NCBI RefSeq assembly: GCF_003057745.1
Contig: NZ_QBJD02000009.1
Span: forward strand, 62,001-126,000
From: Enterobacter sp. RIT418
GTDB lineage: Bacteria > Pseudomonadota > Gammaproteobacteria > Enterobacterales > Enterobacteriaceae
DNA length: 64,000 nucleotides
Direction of reading: 5' to 3'
The notes beneath the pieces were generated by a model, which saw only the letters and a list, made by a program, of their open reading frames with translations, was not told the origin of the DNA and did no database searches. A program made the translations under genes and the position numbers. Below are positions 40,902-52,019 of this stretch, piece after piece. Numbering within the stretch: position 1 is the stretch's first letter; each line of letters starts with the position of its first letter.

Positions 40902-42128
40902 CTACACGTCCAGCAGCAGACGCGTTGGGTCTTCCAGCAGCTCTTTGATGGCCACCAGGAAGCCCACGGACTCGCGGCCGTCGATCAGACGGTGGTCGTA
41001 AGACAATGCCAGGTACATCATCGGCAGGATCTCCACTTTACCGTCTACCGCCATAGGACGATCTTTGATGGCATGCATGCCGAGGATCGCGCTCTGCGGC
41101 GGGTTGATGATTGGCGTAGACATCAGCGAACCGAACACGCCGCCGTTGGTAATGGTGAAGTTACCGCCGGTCAGATCGTCTACGGTCAGCTTGCCGTCGC
41201 GGCCTTTGACGGCCAGCTCTTTGATTTTCTTCTCGATATCCGCCATGCCCAGGGCATCAACGTCACGCAGAACCGGGGTCACCAGGCCGCGCGGCGTGGA
41301 AACGGCCATGCTCACGTCGAAGTAGTTGTGATACACCACGTCGTCGCCGTCGATAGAGGCGTTCACTTCCGGGTAGCGTTTCAGCGCTTCAACTACCGCC
41401 TTCACGTAGAAGGACATAAAGCCCAGACGGATACCGTGACGTTTTTCAAACGCGTCACCGTACTGCTTGCGCAGGTCCATGATGGGCTTCATGTTCACTT
41501 CGTTGAAGGTGGTCAGCATCGCGGTGGAGTTTTTCGCTTCCAGCAGACGCTCGGCCACGCGCTTGCGCAGGCGGGTCATCGGCACGCGTTTTTCGCTGCG
41601 GGCGCCCAGCGCAGGCTGCGCTGCCGGTGCGGCGGCTGGCGCTTTGGCTTCTGCTTTTGCGTCAGAAGGCCCTTTTGCCAGATGCTTGTCGATGTCTTCG
41701 CGGGTCAGACGGCCGCCGACGCCGGTGCCTTTGATGGCTGCCGGGTCAAGGCTGTGCTCGGCCAGCAGGCGACGGATCGCCGGGCTGAGCGCATCGTTAG
41801 TTTGCTCTTCCAGAGAGGCCTGCTGGCGCTGCGCCGGGGTAGAGGCTTTCTCTTCCGTTTTCGCGCTGGACTCTTTGCCCGCGCTGTTACCTTCACGCAG
41901 GCGACCGAGGATCTGGCGAGAGGTCACGGTGGTGCCTTCATCTTCCAGAACGGCATCCAGAACGCCATCCGCCGAAGCCGGTACTTCCAGTACCACTTTG
42001 TCAGTTTCGATTTCTACCAGCACTTCATCGCGCTTAACGCTATCGCCCGGTTTTTTGTGCCAGGTGGCGACGGTCGCATCTGCTACGGATTCAGGCAGGT
42101 CGGGAACAAGAATATCTACGCTACTCAT
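40902..42128 (-). CDS. sucB: 2-oxoglutarate dehydrogenase E2 SucB
   Basis: Dihydrolipoyl succinyltransferase core of the 2-oxoglutarate dehydrogenase complex. 408 residues: lipoyl domain (about 1-80, lipoyl Lys in [13 protein letters not shown] near 44), Ala/Pro linker, peripheral-subunit binding domain (about 115-150, [22 protein letters not shown]) and catalytic domain with [16 protein letters not shown]. 14 bp after sucA. Confidence 0.97.
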   Translation of the reverse strand: MSSVDILVPDLPESVADATVATWHKKPGDSVKRDEVLVEIETDKVVLEVPASADGVLDAVLEDEGTTVTSRQILGRLREGNSAGKESSAKTEEKASTPAQRQQASLEEQTNDALSPAIRRLLAEHSLDPAAIKGTGVGGRLTREDIDKHLAKGPSDAKAEAKAPAAAPAAQPALGARSEKRVPMTRLRKRVAERLLEAKNSTAMLTTFNEVNMKPIMDLRKQYGDAFEKRHGIRLGFMSFYVKAVVEALKRYPEVNASIDGDDVVYHNYFDVSMAVSTPRGLVTPVLRDVDALGMADIEKKIKELAVKGRDGKLTVDDLTGGNFTITNGGVFGSLMSTPIINPPQSAILGMHAIKDRPMAVDGKVEILPMMYLALSYDHRLIDGRESVGFLVAIKELLEDPTRLLLDV

Positions 42129-42142
42129 TATGTATCCTTTAA

Positions 42143-44950
42143 TTAATCGACGTTCAGCGCGTCATTGACCAGATCTTGTTGCTGCTTCTGGTGAACGGAC
42201 ATATACCCTACCGCCGGAGAGGCGGAGGCCGGGCGGCCTGCATAGCGCAGGGCGGACCCAAATGGAATCACTTCACGGAAATGATGCTGGCTGCAGTACC
42301 ATGCGCCCTGGTTAAGCGGCTCTTCCTGGCACCAGACAAAATCATGCACGTGAGCATATTGTTTCAGCACGTCCTGCATCGCCTGATGCGGGAACGGATA
42401 AAGCTGTTCGATACGCACGATGGCGACATCTTTCTGGTCGTTCTTGCGGCGCTGTTCCAGCAGGTCGTAATAAACCTTACCAGAACACATTACGACACGC
42501 TTAACGCCTTTCGGATCCAGCTCGTCAACTTCGCCGATGGCCGGCAGGAAGGTGCCGTTGGCCAGTTCGTCGAGGCTGGAAACCGCCAGCGGGTGGCGCA
42601 GCAGGGACTTCGGCGACATGACTACCAGCGGACGGCGCATACCGCGCAGCGCCTGACGACGCAGCATGTGGTAGACCTGAGCCGGGGTAGACGGCACGCA
42701 GACCTGCATGTTCTGCTCGGCGCAGAGCTGCAGATAGCGTTCCAGACGCGCGGAGGAGTGCTCCGGCCCCTGCCCTTCGTAGCCGTGCGGCAGCAGCATC
42801 ACCAGGCCACACATGCGGCCCCACTTCTGCTCGCCGGAGGAGATGAACTGGTCGATAACGACCTGCGCACCGTTGGCGAAGTCACCGAACTGCGCTTCCC
42901 AGATGGTCAGGGTGCGTGGTTCAGCGGTGGCGTAGCCGTATTCGAAGGCCAGTACCGCTTCTTCAGACAGTACGGAGTCCCAAACCTTGAACTGGCCCTG
43001 ACCGTTATGCACATGCTGCAGCGGAGTGTAGGTTGAGCCGTTAGACTGGTTGTGAACCACCGCGTGACGGTGGAAGAACGTGCCGCGGCCCGCATCCTCA
43101 CCGGACAGACGAACGGGAATACCTTCGTCAACCAGCGTCGCGTAGGCCAGCGTTTCCGCGCCGCCCCAGTCGAACAGTTTTTCACCGGCCGCCATGGCCT
43201 GGCGATCGCCGTAAATTTTGGCCACGCGAGACTGCATCTCGATCGCGTCCGGCACGGTGCTGATGCGCTTAGCCAGCTCCTGCAGGCGCTTCATCTCGAC
43301 CTTGTTCGGGTAGCTCTCATCCCACTCGTGGTTGAGGTACGGCGACCAGGTAAAGGAGTGCATGTTCATCGGACGCAGCTCTTTCACGACGCATTCACCC
43401 GCGTCCAGCGCGTCGCGGTAGAGGTTGACCATCTCGGTCGCATCTTCCAGCGTCGCCACTTTTTCCGCTTCCAGCTTGTCAGCGTAGATTTTGCGCGGCG
43501 TCGGGTGCTTTTTGATTTTCTGGTACATCAGCGGCTGCGTTGCGCTTGGCTCGTCGGCTTCGTTGTGGCCGTGACGGCGGTAGCAGAACAGGTCGATCAG
43601 CACGTCGCGTTTAAAGGTGTTGCGGAAGTCCAGCGCCAGGCGGGTCACGAAGGCCACCGCTTCCGGGTCATCCGCATTCACGTGGAAGATTGGCGCCTGC
43701 ACCATCTTGCCGATGTCGGTGCAGTACGGGGTAGAACGCGCGTCCAGCGGGTTAGAGGTGGTGAAGCCCACCTGGTTGTTGATCACGATGCGAACGGTAC
43801 CGCCCACTTCGTAACCCCGCGCTTTCGACATGTTCAGGGTTTCCTGAACCACGCCCTGACCGGTAATCGCCGCATCGCCGTGAATGGTAATCGGCAGCAC
43901 TTTGTTGCTGCTTGGCTCGTCCAGACGATCTAGACGCGCGCGCACGGAACCGATAACCACCGGGCTAACGATCTCAAGGTGAGACGGGTTAAACGCCAGC
44001 GCCAGGTGAACCTGCCCGCCTTCGGTTTCGATATCGGACGAGAAGCCCATGTGGTACTTCACGTCGCCGGTGCCGAGGTGTTCTTTGTGCTTGCCCGCGA
44101 ACTCGTCGAACAGGTCCTGCGGCTTTTTACCCAGCACGTTGACCAGCACGTTCAGACGACCGCGGTGCGCCATGCCCAGCACCACTTCACGGGTGCCGCT
44201 CTTGCCGGCGTGACGAATTAACTCTTTGAGCATCGGGACTAACGCATCGCCGCCTTCCAGCGAGAAGCGTTTTGCGCCCGGGAACTTCGCGCCCAGATAG
44301 CGCTCAAGCCCTTCCGCTGCGGTCAGTTCGTTCAGGAAGCGTTTTTTCTCGTCTGCCGAGAAATTCGCGTGGCCCGCCACGGATTCGATTCGCTGTTGGA
44401 TCCAGCGCTTCTCTTCGGTGGAGGTAATGTGCATATATTCCGCGCCGATGGAGCCGCAGTAGGTTTGCTTGAGCGCGTCAATCAGTTCGCCCAGCTTCAT
44501 CGTGTCTTTGCCGATAGCAAATGAACCTACGTTAAAGCTTTCCTTGAAATCGGCCTCGGTGAGATCGTGATACGCCGGATCGAGATCGGCCACACGGTCT
44601 TGTTTCCACAGCCCCAGCGGATCGAGATTCGCATGCTGGTGACCGCGGAAGCGATAAGCGTTAATAAGCTGCAGGACTTTAACCTGCTTCGCATTGGTGT
44701 CAGGGTCGGAAATCGCAGAAGAGTAACGTGAGGCATCCTTCGCCAGACGACGGAAATAATCACGTGTTTTGGAATGGAATTGATCCGGTTTGACCCCTGT
44801 ACCAGGCAACTGCTGGAACATGGAACGCCAGTTTGCGTCCACTGAGTCAGGATCGGTTAAGAAGTCTTCATAGAGCTGTTCTATCCAGCTCTGGTTCGAC
44901 CCAGAGAGGTAAGAAGAGTCCAGCCAGGCTTTCATTGCGCCGTTCTGCAT
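42143..44950 (-). CDS. sucA: 2-oxoglutarate dehydrogenase E1 SucA
   Basis: Thiamine diphosphate-dependent decarboxylase component of the TCA 2-oxoglutarate dehydrogenase. 935 residues, two more than the E. coli protein as I recall it. It begins [20 protein letters not shown] (E2-binding N-terminus); [33 protein letters not shown] and [12 protein letters not shown] carry substrate and thiamine contacts. The start is 264 bp after sdhB, across a long inverted repeat. Confidence 0.97.
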   Translation of the reverse strand: MQNGAMKAWLDSSYLSGSNQSWIEQLYEDFLTDPDSVDANWRSMFQQLPGTGVKPDQFHSKTRDYFRRLAKDASRYSSAISDPDTNAKQVKVLQLINAYRFRGHQHANLDPLGLWKQDRVADLDPAYHDLTEADFKESFNVGSFAIGKDTMKLGELIDALKQTYCGSIGAEYMHITSTEEKRWIQQRIESVAGHANFSADEKKRFLNELTAAEGLERYLGAKFPGAKRFSLEGGDALVPMLKELIRHAGKSGTREVVLGMAHRGRLNVLVNVLGKKPQDLFDEFAGKHKEHLGTGDVKYHMGFSSDIETEGGQVHLALAFNPSHLEIVSPVVIGSVRARLDRLDEPSSNKVLPITIHGDAAITGQGVVQETLNMSKARGYEVGGTVRIVINNQVGFTTSNPLDARSTPYCTDIGKMVQAPIFHVNADDPEAVAFVTRLALDFRNTFKRDVLIDLFCYRRHGHNEADEPSATQPLMYQKIKKHPTPRKIYADKLEAEKVATLEDATEMVNLYRDALDAGECVVKELRPMNMHSFTWSPYLNHEWDESYPNKVEMKRLQELAKRISTVPDAIEMQSRVAKIYGDRQAMAAGEKLFDWGGAETLAYATLVDEGIPVRLSGEDAGRGTFFHRHAVVHNQSNGSTYTPLQHVHNGQGQFKVWDSVLSEEAVLAFEYGYATAEPRTLTIWEAQFGDFANGAQVVIDQFISSGEQKWGRMCGLVMLLPHGYEGQGPEHSSARLERYLQLCAEQNMQVCVPSTPAQVYHMLRRQALRGMRRPLVVMSPKSLLRHPLAVSSLDELANGTFLPAIGEVDELDPKGVKRVVMCSGKVYYDLLEQRRKNDQKDVAIVRIEQLYPFPHQAMQDVLKQYAHVHDFVWCQEEPLNQGAWYCSQHHFREVIPFGSALRYAGRPASASPAVGYMSVHQKQQQDLVNDALNVD

Positions 44951-45080
44951 CGTGATCCCTTAAGCATTTATATGCTTACTTTCGCCGTAGAAACTACCAC
45001 GCACACCGCGTGTACGTGCCGGGGTTCACCTGCGAGCTCTACTTGGCCCGCGAAGGAACCTTTAGAAACTGTCTTAGGGT

Positions 45081-45194
45081 TTCCCCTCACCCCGACCCTC
45101 TCCCACGGGGCGAGGGGGAAGGTCGTCGGCAGTTTTTAAAGATTTCCTGCTATCTGTTCCCTCTCCCTTTGGGAGAGGGTTAGGGTGAGGGGAA
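45081..45194. repeat. long inverted repeat between sdhB and sucA
   Basis: Outer arms of 24 bases (45081-45104 and 45171-45194) pair with two mismatches; each contains CCCTCTCCC or its complement. The right half also holds a perfect inner hairpin CCCTCTCCC/GGGAGAGGG (45159-45179). The motif recurs after gltA (50403-50425). It resembles the intercistronic palindromes known from this locus in E. coli, where IHF can bind. Confidence 0.8.
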
Positions 45195-45214
45195 CAGTGC
45201 TCCCCTCTCACTAC

Positions 45215-45931
45215 TTACGCACTGCGCTGCAGCAGCATCGACTTAATGTGGCCGATGGCGCGCGTCGGGTTGAGCCCCTTAGGACACACACTGACGCAGT
45301 TCATGATGCTATGGCAGCGGAATACGCTGAAAGCGTCACTCAATCCCTCCAGACGACTATCGGTTTCGGTATCGCGACTATCGATCAGGAAGCGATAGGC
45401 AGCCAGCAGGCCGGCCGGGCCGATAAATTTGTCCGGGTTCCACCAGAACGACGGGCACGACGTCGAGCAACATGCACAGAGAATGCACTCGTAAAGTCCA
45501 TCGAGTTTTTCACGCTGCTCGGGAGACTGTAGGTGCTCACGAGCGGGTGGATTTTGCCCATTATTCAATAAGTAAGGCTTAATCTTCTCATATTGTGCAT
45601 AGAATTGCCCCATGTCTACCACCAAATCGCGAACGACCGGCAGGCCAGGCAGAGGACGAATAACGATTTTCTGACCGGGACGCTGCAGCGCCGAAATTGG
45701 CGTAATGCAGGCCAGGCCATTTTTGCCGTTCATGTTCACGCCGTCGGAGCCACAAACCCCTTCACGGCAGGAACGACGGAACGACAGCGTAGGATCTTTT
45801 TCCTTCAGCTGCATGAGGGCGTCCAGCAGCATCATGTCGCGACCCTCTTCCGCTTCCAGGATGTAATCCTGCATGCGCGGAGCGTCGTCTACATCCGGGT
45901 TATAACGATAAACTGAAAATTCGAGTTTCAT
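45215..45931 (-). CDS. sdhB: succinate dehydrogenase iron-sulfur subunit SdhB
   Basis: Carries the [2Fe-2S], [4Fe-4S] and [3Fe-4S] clusters passing electrons from SdhA to ubiquinone. 238 residues; cluster Cys are visible in SCREGVCGSDGVNMNG (55-70 region), CILCACCSTSCPSFWWNP (149-160 region) and CHSIMNCVSVCPKGLNP. It follows sdhA by 15 bp. Confidence 0.97.
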   Translation of the reverse strand: MKLEFSVYRYNPDVDDAPRMQDYILEAEEGRDMMLLDALMQLKEKDPTLSFRRSCREGVCGSDGVNMNGKNGLACITPISALQRPGQKIVIRPLPGLPVVRDLVVDMGQFYAQYEKIKPYLLNNGQNPPAREHLQSPEQREKLDGLYECILCACCSTSCPSFWWNPDKFIGPAGLLAAYRFLIDSRDTETDSRLEGLSDAFSVFRCHSIMNCVSVCPKGLNPTRAIGHIKSMLLQRSA

Positions 45932-45946
45932 TGTCCTGTCTCCGCA

Positions 45947-47713
45947 TTAATAAGTACGAATCTTCGGCGGGAACGCCGGACGCAGTTTCGGTTCCATATT
46001 GACGCTACGACGCGTCATGGTTTCCGATTCTGGCAGGTACAAGGAATGGCACAGCCAGTTTTCGTCATCACGATCCGGGTAGTCGAAGCGGCTATGCGCG
46101 CCGCGGCTCTCGGTGCGGAAGTTTGCCGACATCGCGGTCGCGAACGCGGTTTCCATCAGGTTATCCAGCTCCAGGCACTCGACGCGCTGGGTGTTGAACT
46201 CGCTGGAGGTGTCGTCCAGACGGGCATTTTTCAGACGCTCGCGGATCGCCTTCAGCTGCTCAAGGCCTTTCGCCATCGCGTCGCCTTCGCGGAATACCGA
46301 GAAGTTGTGCTGCATGCATTCCTGCAGCGCTTTGCGAATTTCCACCGGATCTTCGCCGTTACGGTTGCCGTTCCAGCGGTTGAGGCGCTCAAGAGAGGCG
46401 TCAATTTCGTCATCGGTCGCATCACGCAGCGCGCCCTGCTCGGCAATGGATTCCTGCAGGTGCAGACCCACCGCGCGGCCAAACACCACCAGGTCCAGCA
46501 GGGAGTTGCCGCCCAGACGGTTAGCGCCGTGTACCGACACGCAGGCGATTTCGCCCACCGCAAACAGGCCAGGGATCACCACGTCTTCGCCCTGCGCGTT
46601 CACGGTCAGCGCCTGGCCGGTCACTTTGGTCGGAATACCGCCCATCATGTAGTGGCAGGTTGGGATAACCGGAATCGGCTCTTTCACCGGGTCAACGTGG
46701 GCAAAGGTGCGGGACAGCTCCAGAATGCCCGGCAGGCGGGATTCCAGCACCTCTTTACCCAGGTGGTCGAGCTTCAGCTTGGCGTGTGGACCCCATGGGC
46801 CGTCGCAGCCGCGGCCTTCGCGGATTTCGATCATGATGGAGCGCGCCACCACGTCACGGCCCGCCAGGTCTTTCGCATTCGGGGCATAACGCTCCATGAA
46901 GCGCTCGCCGTGTTTGTTCAGCAGGTAGCCACCTTCACCGCGGCAGCCCTCCGTGACCAGCACGCCCGCACCGGCGATGCCGGTTGGGTGGAACTGCCAC
47001 ATCTCCATATCCTGCACCGGTACGCCCGCGCGGATAGCCATACCGACGCCGTCACCGGTGTTGATGTGGGCGTTGGTGGTGGACTGATAGATACGGCCCG
47101 CACCGCCGGTGGCCAGCACGGTTGCGCGCGCTTTAAAGTAAACCACTTCACCGGTTTCGATGCACAGCGCGGTACAGCCAACCACTGCGCCATCGGCGTT
47201 TTTCACCAGATCCAGCGCATACCACTCGGAGAAGATGGTGGTGTGGTTTTTCAGGTTCTGCTGATAGAGCGTGTGCAGCAGCGCGTGACCGGTACGGTCA
47301 GCCGCCGCCGCGGTGCGCGCCGCCTGCTCGCCGCCGAAGTCTTTCGACTGGCCGCCAAACGGACGCTGATAGATAGTACCGTTTTCCAGACGGGAGAACG
47401 GCAGGCCCATGTGGTCCAGCTCCAGAATCGCTTCCGGGCCGGTTTTACACATATATTCGATGGCATCCTGGTCGCCGATGTAGTCGGAACCTTTCACCGT
47501 GTCGTACATGTGCCATTCCCAGTTATCTTCATGGGTATTACCGAGCGCCACGGTGATACCACCCTGGGCTGATACGGTATGGGAACGGGTTGGGAAGACT
47601 TTAGAGAGCAGCGCACAGGTCTGGCCGCTCTGGGAAATTTGCAGCGCTGCGCGCATACCTGCGCCACCTGCGCCAATTACGACAGCATCAAATTCTCTGA
47701 CTGGCAGTTTCAT
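45947..47713 (-). CDS. sdhA: succinate dehydrogenase flavoprotein subunit SdhA
   Basis: Oxidises succinate to fumarate with covalently bound FAD. 588 residues: [12 protein letters not shown] (14-25) binds [23 protein letters not shown] holds the flavinylated His near 45, and [21 protein letters not shown] plus the catalytic Arg region [11 protein letters not shown] are intact. The ATG at 47713 shares a base with the sdhD stop; a longer in-frame start lies inside sdhD and is unlikely. Confidence 0.97.
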   Translation of the reverse strand: MKLPVREFDAVVIGAGGAGMRAALQISQSGQTCALLSKVFPTRSHTVSAQGGITVALGNTHEDNWEWHMYDTVKGSDYIGDQDAIEYMCKTGPEAILELDHMGLPFSRLENGTIYQRPFGGQSKDFGGEQAARTAAAADRTGHALLHTLYQQNLKNHTTIFSEWYALDLVKNADGAVVGCTALCIETGEVVYFKARATVLATGGAGRIYQSTTNAHINTGDGVGMAIRAGVPVQDMEMWQFHPTGIAGAGVLVTEGCRGEGGYLLNKHGERFMERYAPNAKDLAGRDVVARSIMIEIREGRGCDGPWGPHAKLKLDHLGKEVLESRLPGILELSRTFAHVDPVKEPIPVIPTCHYMMGGIPTKVTGQALTVNAQGEDVVIPGLFAVGEIACVSVHGANRLGGNSLLDLVVFGRAVGLHLQESIAEQGALRDATDDEIDASLERLNRWNGNRNGEDPVEIRKALQECMQHNFSVFREGDAMAKGLEQLKAIRERLKNARLDDTSSEFNTQRVECLELDNLMETAFATAMSANFRTESRGAHSRFDYPDRDDENWLCHSLYLPESETMTRRSVNMEPKLRPAFPPKIRTY

Positions 47714-48060
47714 TACACACCCCACACCACAACGAATCCATAAATAACGTAAACCACCAGCGCAACGACAATCGCCAGCTGCAGAGGAAGGCGAATCGCC
47801 AAAGGTTTAACGTAATCGGTCAACACCTGCCACATGCCAATCCAGGCATGAATAAGGATGGAGAACAGCGCCAGCAGGGTGAACACCTTGGTGAAGGCCG
47901 ATCCGAAGAAACCGCTCCAGATCTCCCACGTCAGCGGGCCGCTGGTGGCGAAGAAACCGATCATATAGATGATGTAAAGCGTGAGGACGATGGCGGTAGC
48001 GCGGACCAGAATAAAGTCATGTACGCCGTTGCGTCCTAATGCCGAGGCGTTGCTTACCAT
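47713..48060 (-). CDS. sdhD: succinate dehydrogenase membrane anchor SdhD
   Basis: Cytochrome b556 partner with three membrane helices (about 15-35, 58-78 and 90-112). 115 residues; the haem ligand His is in [23 protein letters not shown] (near 71), and the quinone-site Tyr in DYVKP. Overlaps sdhC by seven bases. Confidence 0.96.
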   Translation of the reverse strand: MVSNASALGRNGVHDFILVRATAIVLTLYIIYMIGFFATSGPLTWEIWSGFFGSAFTKVFTLLALFSILIHAWIGMWQVLTDYVKPLAIRLPLQLAIVVALVVYVIYGFVVVWGV

Positions 48061-48443
48061 ACGAGAACTCCTGCGAGAAGTGAAAGCACGACAGTAATCA
48101 CAAAGGAAATGTTAGCGGAGCGTTTCCCGGCTTCGAATGTCTCTTCGAGATAGCCAAAGTCCATCAGCAGATGGCGAACGCCCACCACCACGTGGTACGC
48201 CAGCGCGGTGAGAATGCCCCACATGATGAATTTCACGAAGAAGCTGCTCATGATGGCCGAAGCCTGGAGGAATCCTTCCGGAGAAGAGAGGCTTGTTCCC
48301 AGCAACCACAGCAGAATGCCGACCGCCACAAACGTAATGACACCGGACACGCGGTGCAGAATGGACGCTATTGCTGTTACGGGGAACCGGATCGTTTTGA
48401 GATCCAGATTGACAGGTCTTTGTTTTTTCACATTTCTTATCAT
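48054..48443 (-). CDS. sdhC: succinate dehydrogenase cytochrome b556 subunit SdhC
   Basis: Membrane anchor and haem b/quinone-binding subunit. 129 residues, three helices; [12 protein letters not shown] (Ser27/Arg31 of the quinone site) and [17 protein letters not shown] (haem His near 84) are present. The ATG at 48443 ([14 protein letters not shown]) equals the E. coli start; an in-frame ATG 15 bases upstream is annotated in some genomes. First gene of the sdh-suc operon. Confidence 0.95.
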   Translation of the reverse strand: MIRNVKKQRPVNLDLKTIRFPVTAIASILHRVSGVITFVAVGILLWLLGTSLSSPEGFLQASAIMSSFFVKFIMWGILTALAYHVVVGVRHLLMDFGYLEETFEAGKRSANISFVITVVLSLLAGVLVW

Positions 48444-48615
48444 GAATAACGCCCACATGCTGTTCTTATTATTCCTTCCTCCGGTCTGCGTGCGGGTCAA
48501 GCAGCGTCCTTACTATAACTAAGCGTCATGATAAAACTCCCTTTCAGAAGCTACGACGACACAAAACAACGCTGGGTGGCTCGGGATTAGCAGGGTGTTC
48601 CGGAGACCTGGCGGC

Positions 48616-48644
48616 AGTATAGGCCGTTCACAAAATCATTACAA
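48616..48644 (-). promoter_or_regulatory. sdhC promoter
   Basis: TTGTAA (48639-48644), 17-base spacer, TATACT (48616-48621) on the minus strand; nearly identical in layout to the mapped E. coli sdhC promoter, leaving a leader of about 170 bases. Confidence 0.78.
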
Positions 48645-48778
48645 TTAACCTACATACAGTTTGTCGGGTTTTCGCCTGAACAGTGATCCGGGTCACGATA
48701 ACAACATCTTTTTAATTTTTAATCATCTGATTTGACAAATGTTAAACAAAATTGTTACAAACGTCATTAGAAAAGGCA

Positions 48779-48784
48779 TATAAT
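48779..48784 (+). promoter_or_regulatory. gltA distal promoter -10 element
   Basis: TATAAT in the context GGCATATAATGCGC, 311 bp upstream of the gltA ATG, where the main E. coli gltA promoter lies. No good -35 is visible at 16-18 bp, in line with an activated promoter. Confidence 0.6.
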
Positions 48785-49095
48785 GCGCAAAAGTTATGAG
48801 GTCTTGCTTTCACCTGAGAAATAGTTATGTAACAGTGTGATGGTATTGACCGAAGTTATCAGGACAGTTATTAGTGATAGTCAGGTTTGAATAATTCGGA
48901 CTGCGAAGACACTGATTTGCTGTTGTTTCACTGATTTTTCATTCATTTACCTGCAAGGCGCCATAGCTCTGTACCCTGGTTTCTCCTCGTGAGCTGAGCG
49001 GTAAGCCAAATAACAAACTGGTAACGTTTAAAAATCAGTAGAATGCAAATCCGGTAATTGGCAGTCTTAAGCATAAGGCGCTAAGGAGACCGTAA

Positions 49096-50379
49096 ATGGC
49101 TGATACAAAGGCAAAGCTCACCCTAAATGGTGACACTGCTATTGAACTGGATGTGCTAAAAGGCACGCTCGGTCAGGATGTTATTGATATCCGTACGCTG
49201 GGTTCTAAAGGGGTATTCACCTTTGACCCTGGATTCACCTCTACCGCATCTTGCGAATCTAAAATCACCTTTATCGACGGTGATGAAGGTATCCTGCTCC
49301 ACCGCGGTTTTCCCATCGATCAGTTAGCCACCGAGTCCAACTATCTGGAAGTGTGCTACATCCTGCTGAACGGCGAAAAACCGACGCAGGCTCAATACGA
49401 TGAGTTCAAAACCACCGTTACCCGCCACACCATGATCCACGAGCAGATTACCCGTCTGTTCCATGCGTTCCGCCGCGACTCTCACCCAATGGCGGTCATG
49501 TGCGGCATCACCGGCGCGCTGGCGGCGTTCTACCACGATTCGCTGGACGTGAATAACCCGCGCCACCGCGATATCGCCGCGTTCCGCCTGCTGTCCAAAA
49601 TGCCAACCATGGCGGCGATGTGCTACAAATACTCGATCGGTCAGCCGTTCGTTTATCCGCGCAACGACCTCTCCTACGCGGGTAACTTCCTGCGCATGAT
49701 GTTCTCAACCCCATGCGAAGAGTACGAAGTGAACCCGGTGCTGGAACGCGCAATGGACCGTATCCTGATCCTGCACGCTGACCACGAACAGAACGCTTCC
49801 ACCTCTACCGTCCGTACCGCGGGCTCTTCAGGCGCGAACCCGTTCGCCTGTATCGCGGCGGGCATCGCCTCCCTGTGGGGACCGGCGCACGGCGGCGCGA
49901 ACGAAGCGGCGCTGAAGATGCTGGAAGAGATCAGCACCGTGGAGCACATTCCTGAATTCGTGCGCCGCGCGAAGGATAAGAACGACTCCTTCCGCCTGAT
50001 GGGCTTCGGTCACCGTGTTTATAAAAACTATGACCCACGCGCTACCGTGATGCGTGAAACCTGCCACGAAGTGCTGAAAGAGCTGGGCACCAAGGACGAT
50101 CTGCTGGAAGTGGCGATGGAGCTTGAGCACATCGCGCTGAACGACCCGTACTTCATCGAGAAGAAACTCTACCCGAACGTCGATTTCTACTCTGGCATTA
50201 TTCTGAAAGCGATGGGCATTCCGTCTTCCATGTTCACCGTGATCTTCGCCATGGCGCGTACCGTGGGCTGGATTGCGCACTGGAACGAAATGCATAGCGA
50301 AGGCATGAAAATTGCCCGCCCTCGTCAGCTGTACACCGGCTACGAGCAGCGCGATTTTAAGTCTGACCTGAAGCGCTAA
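49096..50379 (+). CDS. gltA: citrate synthase GltA
   Basis: Condenses acetyl-CoA and oxaloacetate to citrate. Type II, NADH-inhibited hexameric form of 427 residues as in E. coli. Catalytic His residues lie in [12 protein letters not shown] (near 264) and [14 protein letters not shown] (near 305); the catalytic Asp is in NVDFYSGI (near 362). TAAGGAG precedes the ATG. Divergent from the sdh-suc operon. Confidence 0.98.
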   Translation: MADTKAKLTLNGDTAIELDVLKGTLGQDVIDIRTLGSKGVFTFDPGFTSTASCESKITFIDGDEGILLHRGFPIDQLATESNYLEVCYILLNGEKPTQAQYDEFKTTVTRHTMIHEQITRLFHAFRRDSHPMAVMCGITGALAAFYHDSLDVNNPRHRDIAAFRLLSKMPTMAAMCYKYSIGQPFVYPRNDLSYAGNFLRMMFSTPCEEYEVNPVLERAMDRILILHADHEQNASTSTVRTAGSSGANPFACIAAGIASLWGPAHGGANEAALKMLEEISTVEHIPEFVRRAKDKNDSFRLMGFGHRVYKNYDPRATVMRETCHEVLKELGTKDDLLEVAMELEHIALNDPYFIEKKLYPNVDFYSGIILKAMGIPSSMFTVIFAMARTVGWIAHWNEMHSEGMKIARPRQLYTGYEQRDFKSDLKR

Positions 50380-50402
50380 GAACGGTTGGGTTCAGCATGA
50401 TG

Positions 50403-50425
50403 CCCTCTCCCCCACAGGGAGAGGG
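50403..50425. repeat. short palindrome of the CCCTCTCCC family
   Basis: CCCTCTCCC (50403-50411), loop CCACA, GGGAGAGGG (50417-50425). Same arms as in the sdhB-sucA inverted repeat. Confidence 0.75.
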
Positions 50426-50435
50426 TGAAAACATT

Positions 50436-50464
50436 AAAAACGGTAGCCTCTGGGCTACCGTTTT
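50436..50464. terminator. bidirectional terminator between gltA and nei
   Basis: CGGTAGCC (50441-50448), loop TCTG, GGCTACCG (50453-50460), with A-run and T-run on the two sides; serves convergent gltA and nei. Confidence 0.9.
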
Positions 50465-50468
50465 ACTT

Positions 50469-51260
50469 TTATTTTTGGCAATGCGGACACCAGTAAAATG
50501 GCCTTGAAGAGAGCATCATCCTGTCGATGATCCCGCCGCAGCGCTCGCACTTTTTCCCCGCCCGATGAAACACCTTAAACCGGAACAGCGCCCCGTGATG
50601 CTTGTTCTCATCCACCGCGCCGCGTGTGTTGTATGACAGGCGCGGGATGTCCAGCAGCGCGTGGGAGAGCACCTCCAGCCGTTCATCGCTTAGCTGAGAG
50701 GCCTTGTGGTGCGGCGCCAGCCCCGCTTCCCACAGAATTTCAACCCGCAGATAATTTCCTAATCCCGCCAGAAACGCCTGATCGAGAAATAGCCCAGAAA
50801 ACTGGCGATTGCGGAATTTCGCTGACAGCAGGCGCGCTTTTACATCGCTTGCCGTGAGGCGCATATCCAGCACGTCCGGCCCGACGCGCTGTAAGAACGG
50901 ATGCGCAAGCAGTTGCTCCGGCGTTAACATTTCGATATCTGACGCGCTGTAAAGCAGGATGGCTTTGTCCGCCGCCTGCAGCCTGACGCGCAGCACGCGG
51001 TTGGTCTCCGGCCGTTCGTCCGCATCTACCACGCGCCAGACGCCGTAAAGCTGATTATGGCTATATAACGTCAGGTTATGGGAAAAATGCGTGAGCAAGG
51101 CTTTGCCGCGCGTTTCGATGTGCGTCACCGTCTGCCCCAGCAGCTGGGCTTCAAACGGCTTAAGCTGAGGAAAAGCAAACCAGACCGCGGTCAACGGTTT
51201 GCCCTTTATCGCCGCCTCCAGGCTATCCGCCGCGCGGCGGATCTCCGGACCTTCTGGCAT
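50469..51260 (-). CDS. nei: endonuclease VIII Nei
   Basis: DNA glycosylase/AP lyase that removes oxidised pyrimidines. Fpg/Nei family, 263 residues. [12 protein letters not shown] supplies the catalytic Pro2 and Glu3; Lys in GKALLTHF (near 53) is conserved, helix-two-turn-helix near [11 protein letters not shown], and a C-terminal zinc finger with CERCGG and WCPHCQK. Last gene of an apparent phr-ybgI-pxpBCA-nei unit, 18 bp after pxpA. Confidence 0.96.
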   Translation of the reverse strand: MPEGPEIRRAADSLEAAIKGKPLTAVWFAFPQLKPFEAQLLGQTVTHIETRGKALLTHFSHNLTLYSHNQLYGVWRVVDADERPETNRVLRVRLQAADKAILLYSASDIEMLTPEQLLAHPFLQRVGPDVLDMRLTASDVKARLLSAKFRNRQFSGLFLDQAFLAGLGNYLRVEILWEAGLAPHHKASQLSDERLEVLSHALLDIPRLSYNTRGAVDENKHHGALFRFKVFHRAGKKCERCGGIIDRMMLSSRPFYWCPHCQK

Positions 51261-51278
51261 GTTATTGTCCTTTAATAA

Positions 51279-52019
51279 TTATTCTGCACTGACAAGGATG
51301 CCCGCATCAGAGAACGCCGCCAGCAGGCGGCGCGCAAACCGCAGCGCGTGCTCGCCGTCGCCGTGTAAGCAGACCGTTTCGGCCCGCACCTTCGCGGTGG
51401 TGCCGTCAATCGCCGTCACCTGCCCTGACTGCACCATTTCCAGCGTCTGCGCCAGCGCTTTATCTTCGTCGGTAATGAGCGCTCCGGCCTGCGTTCGCGG
51501 CACGAGGCTGCCGTCCGGCTGATATCCGCGATCGGCGAAGACCTCCTCGCGGGTCGACAGGCCGTGACGCTGCCCCGCGCGAATCAGCTCGCTGCCCGCC
51601 AGCCCCACCAGGATCAGCTGCGGGTTGCAATCCCGCACCGCACGGGCAATCGCATCGGCCAGCGACGGGTCTTTCGCCGCCTGGTTATACAGCATGCCGT
51701 GCGGCTTCACGTGGCGCAGAACGCCCTTCTCGGCGCGAACAATCGCCTCCAGCGCGCCAATCTGATAAAGCGTCTGGGCGTAAACCGTTTCGGGTGGGAG
51801 CGTCATCGCCGTTCGGCCAAAGTTTTCCCGGTCAGGGAAGCTCGGATGCGCGCCTATCGCGACGTTATTTTTAATTGCGCTGCGCACGCTTTCCAGCATG
51901 GTCTGCGCGTCGCCCGCGTGAAAGCCGCAGGCGATATTCACCGACGAGACCAGCGTCATTAGCGCCGCATCGGCATTGCCGCCCTCGCCCAGATCGGCGT
52001 TCAAATCAATCTTTACCAT
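51279..52019 (-). CDS. pxpA: 5-oxoprolinase subunit PxpA
   Basis: LamB/YcsF family component (formerly YbgL) of the ATP-dependent 5-oxoprolinase, which converts the damage product 5-oxoproline to glutamate. 246 residues starting [26 protein letters not shown] and [14 protein letters not shown] are family motifs. It overlaps pxpC by 14 bases. Confidence 0.94.
   Translation of the reverse strand: MVKIDLNADLGEGGNADAALMTLVSSVNIACGFHAGDAQTMLESVRSAIKNNVAIGAHPSFPDRENFGRTAMTLPPETVYAQTLYQIGALEAIVRAEKGVLRHVKPHGMLYNQAAKDPSLADAIARAVRDCNPQLILVGLAGSELIRAGQRHGLSTREEVFADRGYQPDGSLVPRTQAGALITDEDKALAQTLEMVQSGQVTAIDGTTAKVRAETVCLHGDGEHALRFARRLLAAFSDAGILVSAE

Larger units (their letters stand above)
48444..49095. 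other. sdhC-gltA divergent control region
   Basis: About 650 bp between two divergent TCA operons, no coding sequence. It holds the sdhC promoter (48616-48644), a TATAAT (48779-48784) matching the distal gltA promoter, and a long gltA leader of about 310 bases. ArcA, CRP and FNR control this region in E. coli; the sdhC leader is also a target of small RNAs there. Confidence 0.7.
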
